Source of the DNA: Zea mays
Taxonomy: Eukaryota > Streptophyta > Magnoliopsida > Poales > Poaceae
Assembly: GCF_902167145.1 (NCBI RefSeq)
Contig: NC_050101.1
Location: 135,996,990 to 136,060,989 of the forward strand
DNA length: 64,000 nt
Direction of reading: 5' to 3'
Below, one piece after another: positions 54,950 through 64,000 of this stretch. How positions within the stretch are numbered: the first letter of the stretch is position 1; every line of letters starts with the position of its first letter. Both the position numbers and the translations under genes were made by a program. The notes below the pieces were generated by a model. The model was not told the origin of the DNA. It did no database searches and saw only the letters and a program-made list of their open reading frames with translations.

Positions 54950-55200
54950 CCATTATTTGCAGAACAAACAGCACAACAAAATCACTATAGAAACAAGCAT
55001 GGGTGACACGAGCACACCTGGACCCTGTAGGTGCTGAGGAGGCCAACAAAGGAGGACGACCAGAGGCAGATGGTGCCTATGATCAATACCATTACCGTGA
55101 CCCACAATTGTGACGATCCACGGTGCCGGCACAGTAACGTCTCTCTGCCGAGGGCCCTGCGAGGTTCGCCGAACAAATCGAATCAGTAGCACAAAGTAGA
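54950..55200 (-). pseudogene. Captured exon-like fragment with membrane segment (unknown)
   Basis: Minus strand reads GEPRRALGRETLLCRHRGSS, then VMVLIIGTICLWSSSFVGLL, a membrane-spanning run, then STYRVQ and a GT donor near 55017. The parent gene is not recognised. A second small coding-like piece (LVSFGFVATNILLS) lies at about 55330-55390 on the same strand and may be the preceding exon. Confidence 0.4.
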
Positions 55201-56199
55201 CCACAATTTAAAAAATAGTGGGAAATAAATTAGGGGCAGATTGCTGTTGGAAACAGATGGCTCACATGAGCTTTGGGATCGGGCGTCTAGGATTTGGTCG
55301 TGCCGTGTGCGAGGGGTTCGGTGGACAAGAGGATGTTGGTGGCCACAAACCCGAACGACACGAGATTTTGATCCTCAACTAAAAGGATAAAATGCAGGTC
55401 AATTGATCCACGGACGTGTTGTTGAACACTTGTTACCTATCCTTACACAGTTGCACCTACTAAAGCAACAAGAGTGCATTCCATGATATTATACCAGAAT
55501 AGTCTCATCAAAGCAAAAACAATGGAGAAAACAAAGAAGAGGAACATGGGGGTGGGCACACCACGAGACATGGGGTCAGTTTAGCTGAACGTAAAAATGG
55601 AAAAGTGTGACCACAACTAATTGACCTTGAGCCCTGAAGAAGAGGAACAACAGATTCAGACCATAAACTGAATGAGATTCAATAAGCAGGCAAACCATGC
55701 AACAATCAAATTAGGTGTCTATGTTAGAGATAAACACTTGGAGAAACATGGACTAAATTAACCCAAAAAATCCAGATAATGTCTTGGAGAACCATGTAGC
55801 AAAATTCAGCCCCGAAAATAACCAAAAGAAAATGAATTTCCTGGTTGATTTTGGGATAAAAGGATAGGTCTCTATTTTATCAATTACTCCATTCTAAAAT
55901 ATGTTGGTTTAGTTTTGTTCTAAATAAAATATCTTTAATTGCGCCTATATGATGGTGATGATGGTTGGGTGGGTTTTGCAAAGAGGACACATCAAGGAGA
56001 AGGACAGGGGAGGCAAGACAACAATACTATATGGGATAGAATTTTGGTTCAACTTGATCCGAAACCCGGTACGTCCTAGCATTTCATCAAAATTTCATCA
56101 ATTCCAGCGAGATCCATCGCTAAAACCTACCCAGATCCGATCCGTAAAAAGATGGACAAAACCTTGATCCAGACCATCATCACAAGATCTCATTTTTAA

Positions 56200-56725
56200 T
56201 AGGAATTTGACGGGGACGAGAGGTTTGACGCGGCCTTATCGAGATCTCAAAGAGGCGCGCTACGAGGTTCTCGGCGTCGATCAGGACGGCGACCTCGGCG
56301 CCCGTCACCTTCGGCTTCTTCACCTTGGGCTTCTTAGGCTTCTTGACCTCCCTCCTGGCGCGGGGTAGCGGCCTCGTTAGAGTCATCATCGTCGGAGTAG
56401 GCGGCACCCGTGGCAGTGGCGATCCGCGCGTAGTCGAGGTCGGCCGCCCTAGACGTGAGCTACTGCTGCAGCGCGCGGTGGCGCTCCTAGGAGCGCTTCT
56501 CGGCGGCATCGAAGACGCCGCTAGGCTTGTCATTGGACTACGGCACCAGATTGGGCACCGTGGCGTGGGGCGATTGCGCTTGGGGTACAACATGGCCATG
56601 GAGGCAGCCGCCGCCATGGAGGAGGAGGAGGAGGCACCCGCGAGGTCGTCCATCGCCATAGCTACCACGCACGCGCAGAGGGTGAGGCGAGGGTCCTCCT
56701 GGCTTTCGAGAGGCGACGAGCAGGA
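56200..56725 (-). pseudogene. Captured GC-rich gene fragment (unknown)
   Basis: Minus strand holds MAMDDLAGASSSSSMAAAAS near 56660, an Ala/Glu-rich helix with several stops (56400-56540), and a basic stretch EVKKPKKPKVKKPKVTGAEV followed by LIDAENL near 56260-56330, each in different frames. This looks like the first exon of a gene that has decayed. I cannot name it. Confidence 0.4.
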
Positions 56726-57860
56726 ATAGGAAGGAAGAAAGCAGCTGTGAGAGAGACAAGGACGAGGATGGATTAAATGTATCATTAGCTCCAAACAAAG
56801 ATGTTGCAACAGCTAGCATAATTCATATGGAAAACACGAGATTCATGATAAGCATATAGTGAAAACAAGCATCAACTATATAGTCATATAGATATATCAA
56901 AGAGTGAAGCAAAAAAGCATTTTCAAAGCAGAGTTAATGAAAAACACTTCAACATAGTATTAGTTGCAGTTGGAGCAACAAAAATTGTCCAGTTTATAGA
57001 TTGGCTGATGTCATAAGATTGTGAGGCTGCATTATCTTGCTAGTGACCATTGCATTGGTATATACAGCCTAACTGCAATTAATTAAGTATCTTCGGCATT
57101 GTTTGATATGATAAATATACATCAACTGTATAGCTATATTTTGCTCCCGTTCTTTATAGTAGTAAGTAAATATAAAATTCTTCTAGGCTACTACATTCAT
57201 ATGCTTAAAGGCTCACTAAATCATCGTGCAAATCAAGAAAATATCAAGAAGTACCTGTCGTGCTTTGACATGAATTTAGTTCAAATTAGAAGATAAAATC
57301 CTGGTGGACAGGCATTATCAAAATGAAACAAGGTAGTCATTGGTCCTAGGCGTCAGCTCTTTCACCATAGAGCTACCTTTCAATAGCTGCTCCAGTTCAT
57401 CCAGCATATTTACAGGTTTTGTCCACTGTTGTTATACAAAGGCCTAGAAATATAGAAGTGGACACAAAAGGTACTCGATTTACCTTGTATTACGGATCTT
57501 GGAAGCCCAAGTTCATCCACCGTCCTGGTTTGACAGGGGGTAAGTCAACATTAACTAAGATTATTGGAAGTATTCTAAAAGTTAGCATCTCGATTTTGCC
57601 AAAGAAAATAAATATTCCATAGAGCTAAATAAAAGTTTAAAAGAAAATCAACCAAGAGCAGAGTGAAGCGATCAGTACCAATGTGAGACCACGAACGAAC
57701 AAGGCGGTGCCAGAGGCGAAGCAGCTCATCATGTGCGACAGCGGAGGTGGCATCACGCCTCGGGCTGCTCGGCATGGATCATGCCTTCCTCGGCGTGGGC
57801 CTGATGGTAACCCGAGCATGAGGCACAAGAGCAGGTGCAACGTGGCGATGAGGCCTCAAT

Positions 57861-57930
57861 TCTTTGATCATTCTTGGGGCTTGGGCCATTTGGAATCACC
57901 GCAACCGTTGTGTCTTCAATGGAGAGCAGC
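57861..57930 (+). pseudogene. LINE ORF2 C-terminal fragment
   Basis: Plus strand reads SLILGAWAIWNHRNRCVFNG, which matches the conserved W-xIW-HRN-CVFNG end of plant LINE reverse transcriptase/zinc-binding regions. It lies inside the Helitron, antisense to it. Only this short piece is recognisable. Confidence 0.55.
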
Positions 57931-58298
57931 CTTGATGGCGGTGCAGACGTCCCGCAATAGACACAAGCATGGCGGTCTAGAGCCTCGGTGGGGGAGATGG
58001 GGCGGGGGCGCACACCCTAGCTTGTCCCCGACCACACCCCGACATGGGTTGCAGATCCACCGCGTGCCGATGTTTGAGAGGGAGATAGGACTCCAGCCTG
58101 CGATGGCACGGTGACGACGATGATGTTTGAGAAGGAGAAGGGAGATAGGACTCCGGCCCACGACAAGGGGGCGGCAGCAGCGGATCTGCGGGGCAGGGGG
58201 CGCGTGATTAGGGGAAGGGGAGGCGGATCAGCGGGATGGGGGGAGGCAGAACCGTGCACCGTGGACGCCTACACTCTATTCTTAAGAAGTAGTAGAGA

Positions 58299-58927
58299 TT
58301 ATGAAGTTTGAAATAAGAGGTGGGGATAGGGGATGTGATAGGATAGCTTCTGCAGGTAGCCTAAAGACGCAGATGAAATGGTTTTCTCATTTTCTGATCC
58401 AACTGAGTCGTATTTTCCTAAACGGGGATTGTGATATTAAACTCAATAATATCTTTTGATTAAGACTTTGTTTGGTTCCTAGAAATTGATAGAAATTGAA
58501 AAATAATCTAATAATGAAACATGAAGCACTTTCTACATATTGATTTCAATTCATTGGGTCCAAATAGGCTATAATAGAAAAGGTAAAAGTGTGCTTTTAG
58601 AACTATAGCAAACTATTATAGTTGAAATTATAAGTTGTTCGGCTAAACTTAAAGCCATCCGTTTAGGCCGCTAGACTGACACTAAATCCTATAGATACTA
58701 AATTGAGTGGTTTCAAAAGCTGCAGCGCTGCCGCTGTTAGAAAACCAACCAAACGACATAACATAGTAAAAGGTTAACAAGCATTAAGGATCTTAATGAA
58801 TAGTTGACCTTTTTTAAAGATCATATATATATATGCGATTAAGCATATTGGTTCAATCAAGTGATTATCTAATAAAAAGCAATGATGACTTTTATTTTAG
58901 GTGGAAGGGGTTAAATGTAAAACAAGT
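58299..58927. other. Intergenic, no gene recognised
   Basis: AT-rich; a TTTGTTTGGTTCC motif near 58468 and AACCAACCAAACG near 58744 hint at a degenerate MITE but the match is weak. The sequence GGTGGAAGGGGTTAA at 58901-58915 recurs on the other side of the TRIM-like element near 59541. Confidence 0.4.
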
Positions 58928-59521
58928 TGATACACCTAGCCCAGGTGGGGTTGGCCGAGGCCCAACAAATTAAGGTTGCCTGGAGCCCAACAATTCATTA
59001 AGCACACCCAACTCAGGGAAATGCCCAATCACCCCAAAAGACTAGTCCAATGGGGGAAGGGTGGCTCTCCCTTTTAAAGTGGCTTCCTCCTCCCAAGTTA
59101 AGCGAGGTGGGATAATTCTGAGGCTCACACGGTCGCCGTCCGACTACAATTAGGCCAACTGGGCCAATTGCGTCTTTGCCAACGGGTAATAGTGGAGGAT
59201 GTCCTCATTATTACCACCTTCTTAAAATGGGCCCTAGCTCTAATACCAGATGATACACCTAGCCCAGGTGGGGTTGGCCGAGGCCCAACAAATTAAGGTT
59301 GTCCGGAGCCCAACAGTTCATTAAGCACACCCAACTCAGGGAAATGCCCAATCGCCCCAAAAGACTAGTCCAATGGGGGAAGGGTGGCTCTCCCTTTTAA
59401 AGTGGCTTCCTCCTCCCAAGTTAAGCGAGGTGGGATAATTCTGAGGCTCACACGGTCGCCGTCCGACTACAATTAGGCCAATTGCGTCTTTGCCAACGGG
59501 TAATAGTGGAGGATGTCCTCA
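58928..59521 (-). mobile_element. TRIM-like miniature LTR retrotransposon
   Basis: Two direct repeats (58928-59207 and 59251-59521) with plus-strand ends TGATACACC and GTCCTCA, so TGAGGAC...GGTGTATCA on the minus strand, enclose only 43 bases. Those bases contain, on the minus strand, TGGTATTAGAGC, one base from the Met-tRNA primer site and 2 bases after the 5' LTR. They also contain a purine-rich AAGAAGGTGGTAATAA before the 3' LTR. This is the layout of TRIM elements. The copies differ by an ~10-base indel near 59155 and a few substitutions. CAAGT flanks the left end directly (58923-58927) and occurs 3 bases beyond the right end (59525-59529). Confidence 0.7.
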
Positions 59522-60576
59522 TCGCAAGTGATATATTAAAGGTGGAAGGGGTTAATTGTTAGATTTTGATTTGTGGCACCACCATAGATTACACATGATA
59601 TATCCCCCTTTTTAAATCTATTAGTTCCAAATATAGAGGATTTATACCACAAGTTACATCACAAAGTTTTCTTCTTTGTATATAGAAGTAGTACATTGTT
59701 TCCTTCAGACTTGCAGGCATTTTGCGTTGCGTGAAGGTCATCTCCACTACCCTGCCAACAGTGGCAGAGGACACACCAAAATTAAGGTATTATAGGCGGT
59801 TAGGGGAGACAGGGAGGGAGGTGAATAGGTTAGGCTTGATACAATGTTAGGTTGCCCGCAGCAAGGCACCGCATGTGATACACTACCTGATATAGAGTAA
59901 GAACTCTGCTGCAATGTATGACTGAGTGGGCTACTGCATTTTAGCATAGTAGTGAAGGGACAATACATCTAGGGTAGTACGAAAGCAACTACATTGACTG
60001 CATCTGTGACCTTGCAGCTGTAGCTTGTGTACAAAAAGAATTGAAAAAATAATATAATATATAGTCGTTGGTATAGGGTTGAGATATGGAGTAAATATGA
60101 TTGCGGGGGATTATGGTATAGGTTAAAGAATTTTACTGACAAGAGCATTGGAAATTTAGAGTTATATGAGTGCGAATAGCCTAAGAATTGAAAACCCTAA
60201 TCCCAATTAGGACAAACAATTGTATATATATTGAGTTGTACATGGGTTGGGCCAAAGTCTATTACATCGGCATTACATACAATCTAACAATAACAAAGAT
60301 TATTTGAATAGAGGTACCATTTTACTGACTAGACTCACAAACTTAGTAGCAACAAACATATTGCTACTATTTAACCAAACGATTTCACTGAAAATTTGGA
60401 GTAGGAGAGTATCTGCTGATTCATGCTTGTGTTATGAACAAGGTAGGATTAGGGAAACAAAATGGCCACTCATCCACAAACCGGTCACGTAAGACATATC
60501 TCTGTTATTAAAAGCTGAAGCCCTTTCGACGCACGACCACATTTTGTGGAGGCACAACCGTTTCAGCGATGACATG
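59522..60576. other. Intergenic, no gene recognised
   Basis: AT-rich; no supported reading frame or clear repeat boundary. Confidence 0.45.
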
Positions 60577-61836
60577 TGAGAGCACCTAGAGGGGGGGGGG
60601 GTGAATAGGTGATCCTGGGAAACTTCAAAACTTAAGCCACAAAAACTTGTTAAGTGTTAGCACAATTATGGCCAAGTGGCTAGAGAGGAGTCAAAACACA
60701 ATAACCACAAGAAATCAATCACAGAGATGACACGGTGGTTATCCCGTGGTTCGGCCAAGTACAAAACTTGCCTACTCCACGTTGTGGCGTCCCAACGGAC
60801 GAGAGTTGCACTCAACTCCTCTCAAGTGATCCAATGATCAACTTGAATACCACGGTGTTCTTGCTTTTCTTTTCTCAATCCCGTTTGCGAGGAATCTCCA
60901 CAACTTGGAGCCTCTCGCCCTTACAAAAGACGTTCACAGAGAATCACGGAGCAAGGGAGGGATTAGCAACTCACACACGACACAAAGATCACAGCGAATA
61001 CGCACACACAAGACCCAGACTTGAGCTCAAAAGACTAGCACACTAGAACGGAGCTCAAATCACTAGAATGTCGAACAAGTGCGCGAGATTGATGTGTGAG
61101 TGATCAAGAGTGCTCAAAGAATGCTTGGTTATCTCCTCCATGCGCCTAGGGGTCCCTTTTATAGCCCCAAGGCAGCTAGGAGCCGTTGAGAGCACATCTG
61201 GAAGGCTATCCTTGCCTTCTGTCGTCGGGCGCACCGGACAGTCCGGTGCACACCGGACACTGTCCGGTGCCCGATTTGTTTCCATAAACCGCGCATCTGA
61301 CCGTTGCTGTCTTAGTCAGATCTGCGCACCGTTGGCGCACCGGACATGTCCGGTGCACACCGGACAGTCCGGTGCATCTTTCCGACCGTTGGCTCGGCCA
61401 CGTGTCGCGCGCCGATCGCGCGGCCGACCGTTGGCCCGGCCGACCGTTGGCTCACCGGACAGTCCGGTGCACACCGGATAGTCTGGTGAATTTTAGCCGA
61501 AGTCGCCGGAGAAAAACCCGAGAGCGGCCTCTTCGGCCGAGGCGGCTTGGCGCACCGGACACTGTCCGGTGCACCACCGGACACTGTCCGGTGCCCCAGA
61601 CCGAAACAGCCCCTTGGCTGCACACAGCCAAGTCTTCTCTTCTCTTCTTCTTTCTGTTTCTAACACTTAGACAAATATATTAGTACACAAAACCAATGTA
61701 CTAAGGCTTAGAAACATACCTTTACTTGTGATTTGCACTTTGTTCATCCATAGGCATAGATTCACATTTAAGCACTTGTGTTGGCACTTAATCACCAAAA
61801 TACTTAGAAATGGCCCAAAGGCACATTTCCCTTTCA
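60577..61836 (-). repeat. 3' LTR of a second SIRE-type copia element
   Basis: Begins TGAGAGCACCTAGAGG and ends TTTCCCTTTCA. Minus-strand TATA box (CTATAAAAGG) at about 61156-61165. CCGGACAGTCCGG, CCGGACACTGTCCGG and CCGGACATGTCCGG palindromes cluster at about 61229-61268, 61340-61373, 61456-61489 and 61555-61593. The sequence differs from the Opie/Ji-like LTRs, so this is a separate family. Left flank ACATG is the expected target-duplication copy; its partner is outside the window. Confidence 0.88.
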
Positions 61837-62625
61837 ATCTCCCCCTTTTTGGTGATTTATGCCAACACAACATAAAGCAACTAGAACAAGTGCAAAATCA
61901 CTTCAAATAAAAACTCAAATTGGTTTTGATTCAATTTTGGCATATATGGATCATCCTTTGCCACCACTTGGTTTGTTTTTGCAAATCAAACTCAAATCTC
62001 TATCTCTAAGTCAAACACACATGATGAAGCATAAAGAGAGTCATTCCAAAAGAGATTTATCAAACTTTTCACAAAACTCCCCCTAAATCCCATAATCAAC
62101 ACTTCTCCCCACAAGAAGCCAACTTTTGACAATAGAGACAATAAATGCTTTTGACACAACAAAAACTCTAATCTACTATTTTCAAAATCTCTCAAGTGGT
62201 AGCTGATCCATTTATCACTTTGGCCTTTATTTTTCTCCCCCTTTGGCATCAAGCACCAAAACGGGATCAATCTTGGCCCTTTAACCCCATTGCCTCACCA
62301 AAATCTTCAATTAAGAGCAAATGGCAATAAGATGTCATGAGATGAACTTGGAATAAGTTACCCTCTCATCGGAGTGCCGTGGAAGTCTTTCATGGTCCAA
62401 GTCCACCGTTTCCCTTTCAATTCTCCTTCGAGACTAAATCAAGCAAACTCAAGCAAAAGGTTAGTCTCAAAGGGTCAAGTTGTAACACATCTCCCCCTAA
62501 ACATGTGCATCACTTTGCAACGGACTTGTGAGGTCCAGGGAGTGTTTGTACAACTTGATCACCACAATAAGCAACAAAATGCAGAATGAACCTGATCAAA
62601 GGCATAAACACATGTATGCTACAAT
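61837..62625 (-). other. Polypurine tract and non-coding 3' region of the second copia element
   Basis: The tract AAAAAGGGGGAGAT on the minus strand abuts the 3' LTR (61838-61851). Further GGGGAG/AGGGGGAG tracts follow at about 62077, 62105, 62234 and 62491, the same arrangement as in the element at 15768. No coding region is supported. Confidence 0.65.
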
Positions 62626-64000
62626 TCAATCCAAGTTCCGCGAATCTAAGACATTTAGCTCACTACGCAGCCTGCAAAAGGTCTTCTCATCTAGAGGCTT
62701 GGTAAAGATATCGGCTAGCTGGTTCTCGGTGCTAACATGAAACACTTCGATATCTCCCTTTTGCTGGTGGTCTCTCAAAAAGTGATGCCGGATGTCTATG
62801 TGCTTTGTGCGGCTGTGCTCAACAGGATTCTCCGCCATGCGGATAGCACTCTCATTGTCACATAGGAGTGGGACTTTGCTCAGATTGTAGCCAAAGTCCC
62901 GGAGGGTTTGCCTCATCCAAAGTAGTTGCGCGCAACACTGTCCTGCGGCAACATACTCGGCCTCAGCGGTGGATAGGGCAACGGAAGTTTGTTTCTTAGA
63001 ATTCCATGACACCAGGGACCTTCCTAAGAACTGGCACGTCCCTGATGTACTCTTCCTATCGACCTTACATCCAGCATAGTCGGAATCTGAGTATCCAACT
63101 AAGTCAAAGGTAGACCCCTTTGGATACCAGAGCCCGAAGCAAGGCGTAGCAACTAAATATCTAAGAATTCGCTTTACCGCCACTAAGTGACACTCCTTAG
63201 GATCGGATTGAAATCTAGCACACATGCATACGCTAAGCATGATATCCGGTCTACTAGCACATAAGTAAAGCAAAGAACCTATCATTGACCGGTATGCTTT
63301 TTGATCAACGGACTTACCTCCTTTGTTGAGGTCGGTGTGTCCGTCGGTCCCCATCGGCGTCTTTGCGGGCTTGGAGTCCTTCATCCCAAACCGCTTTAGC
63401 AGATCTTGCGTGTACTTCGTTTGGGAGATGAAGGTGCCGTCCTTGAGTTGCTTCACTTGGAACCCAAGGAAGTAGTTCAACTCGCCCATCATCGACATCT
63501 CGAATTTCTGTGTCATCACCCTGCTAAACTCTTCACAAGACTTTTGGTTAGTAGAACCAAATATTATGTCATCGACATAAATTTGGCACACGAACAAATC
63601 ACCATCACATGTCTTAGTGAAAAGAGTTGGATCGGCTTTCCCAACCTTGAAAGCATTAGCAATTAAGAAATCTCTAAGGCATTCATACCATGCTCTTGGG
63701 GCTTGCTTAAGTCCATAGAGCGCCTTAGAGAGCTTACACACGTGGTCGGGGTACCGTTCATCCTCGAAGCCAGGGGGTTGCTCCACGTACACCTCCTCCT
63801 TGATTGGCCCGTTGAGGAAAGCGCTCTTCACATCCATTTGGTACAACCTGAAAGAATGGTAAGCGGCATATGCTAGCAAGATTCGAATTGACTCTAGCCT
63901 AGCCACAGGAGCAAAAGTCTCCTCAAAATCCAAACCTGCGACTTGGGCATAACCTTTTGCCACAAGTCGAGCCTTGTTTCTCGTCACCACCCCGTGCTCG
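62626..64000 (-). CDS. Copia pol, C-terminal part (RT-RNase H), cut by window edge
   Basis: Open from the window edge to a stop at 62626. It shows [38 protein letters not shown], the YVDD catalytic box (near 63575), [24 protein letters not shown] fingers, the RNase H motifs [15 protein letters not shown] and [13 protein letters not shown], and the terminal LADIFTKPL box. It is clearly related to the pol at 17893-21081 with many substitutions, so it belongs to another SIRE-lineage family. No internal stop. Integrase, protease and gag lie beyond position 64000. Confidence 0.93.
   Translation of the reverse strand, partial: EHGVVTRNKARLVAKGYAQVAGLDFEETFAPVARLESIRILLAYAAYHSFRLYQMDVKSAFLNGPIKEEVYVEQPPGFEDERYPDHVCKLSKALYGLKQAPRAWYECLRDFLIANAFKVGKADPTLFTKTCDGDLFVCQIYVDDIIFGSTNQKSCEEFSRVMTQKFEMSMMGELNYFLGFQVKQLKDGTFISQTKYTQDLLKRFGMKDSKPAKTPMGTDGHTDLNKGGKSVDQKAYRSMIGSLLYLCASRPDIMLSVCMCARFQSDPKECHLVAVKRILRYLVATPCFGLWYPKGSTFDLVGYSDSDYAGCKVDRKSTSGTCQFLGRSLVSWNSKKQTSVALSTAEAEYVAAGQCCAQLLWMRQTLRDFGYNLSKVPLLCDNESAIRMAENPVEHSRTKHIDIRHHFLRDHQQKGDIEVFHVSTENQLADIFTKPLDEKTFCRLRSELNVLDSRNLD

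Larger units (their letters stand above)
51750..58298 (-). mobile_element. Helitron with both termini and captured gene fragments
   Basis: On the minus strand the 5' end TCTCTACTACTTCTTAAG begins at 58298 after an A (58299). The 3' end reads AGCAACGCACGGGCACAGAC then TTAG, ending at 51750, with T at 51749. That gives insertion between A and T without target duplication, the Helitron mode. The CAACGCACGGGCAC core is shared with the Helitron end at 34818; CTAG is changed to TTAG here. Contents on the same strand include an eL13 exon and other exon-like pieces; a solo LTR (53298-54593) inserted later. No Rep/helicase gene, so non-autonomous. Without the LTR it is about 5.2 kb. Confidence 0.7.

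Noticed and set aside
58465..58760. Tourist-like MITE with TTTGTTTGGTT/AACCAACCAAACG ends
   Set aside because: Inverted match is only about 10 bases with no TAA/TTA duplication, so it cannot be supported.
59786..59840. AGGGAGGTGAATAGG motif as another copia LTR start
   Set aside because: Only the short motif matches; the following sequence does not resemble any LTR in the window.

Overview
This window looks like nuclear DNA of a grass, most probably maize (Zea mays) or a very close relative. The reasons are: intron-containing plant genes with GT-AG junctions; Ty1/copia elements with the TGAAAG...CTTTCA termini and CCGGACA(T)GTCCGG-rich LTRs typical of maize Opie/Ji-type (SIRE/Maximus) elements; a Ty3/gypsy chromovirus; gene-fragment-carrying Helitrons with ...CAACGCACGGGCAC... 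3' ends; and Tourist, Stowaway and hAT-type MITEs. The species call is inference from element types, not from a search.

Only two host genes look intact, both on the minus strand. One is a single-exon ubiquitin-eS31 (S27a) fusion gene at 8930-9397. The other is a seven-exon MAEA/GID9-type gene at 35580-38911 (LisH-CTLH-CRA-RING subunit of the GID/CTLH ubiquitin ligase), whose exons splice into a 404-codon frame. Both belong to the ubiquitin system, but nothing in the sequence suggests they are co-regulated.

Layout. 1-4196: 5' end of a minus-strand Ty3/gypsy element (LTR, primer-binding site, long gag with one frameshift) that runs off the left edge. 4197-14700: gene-island DNA with several MITEs, the ubiquitin gene, a foldback element, an LTR fragment and SINE-like pieces. 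14700-26520: a nest in which a LINE fragment, joined to a copia RNase H fragment, was split by a complete copia element (15768-25175, TSD GAGAT) whose gag and pol are both open. 26950-30500: an old plus-strand copia LTR and decayed gag. 30500-34818: a patchwork of captured gene exons (TOPLESS-related, a PPR-like exon, an unassigned membrane-segment exon) ending in a Helitron 3' terminus. 35580-38911: the MAEA gene. 40089-51308: a complete 11.2-kb chromovirus (TSD TAAAA) with 2.8-kb LTRs, an extra ORF upstream of gag and a decayed pol. 51750-58298: a minus-strand Helitron with both ends visible, carrying an eL13 exon and other fragments and itself split by a solo LTR (53298-54593). 58928-59521: a miniature terminal-repeat (TRIM-like) element. 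60577-64000: 3' LTR and pol of a further minus-strand copia element that runs off the right edge.

There is no bacterial, organellar, CRISPR or rRNA content. The most unusual features are the Helitron exon shuffling, the extra ORF in the chromovirus, the TRIM-like element, and the arrays of GGAC/GTCC palindromes that recur in unrelated Ty1 and Ty3 elements.
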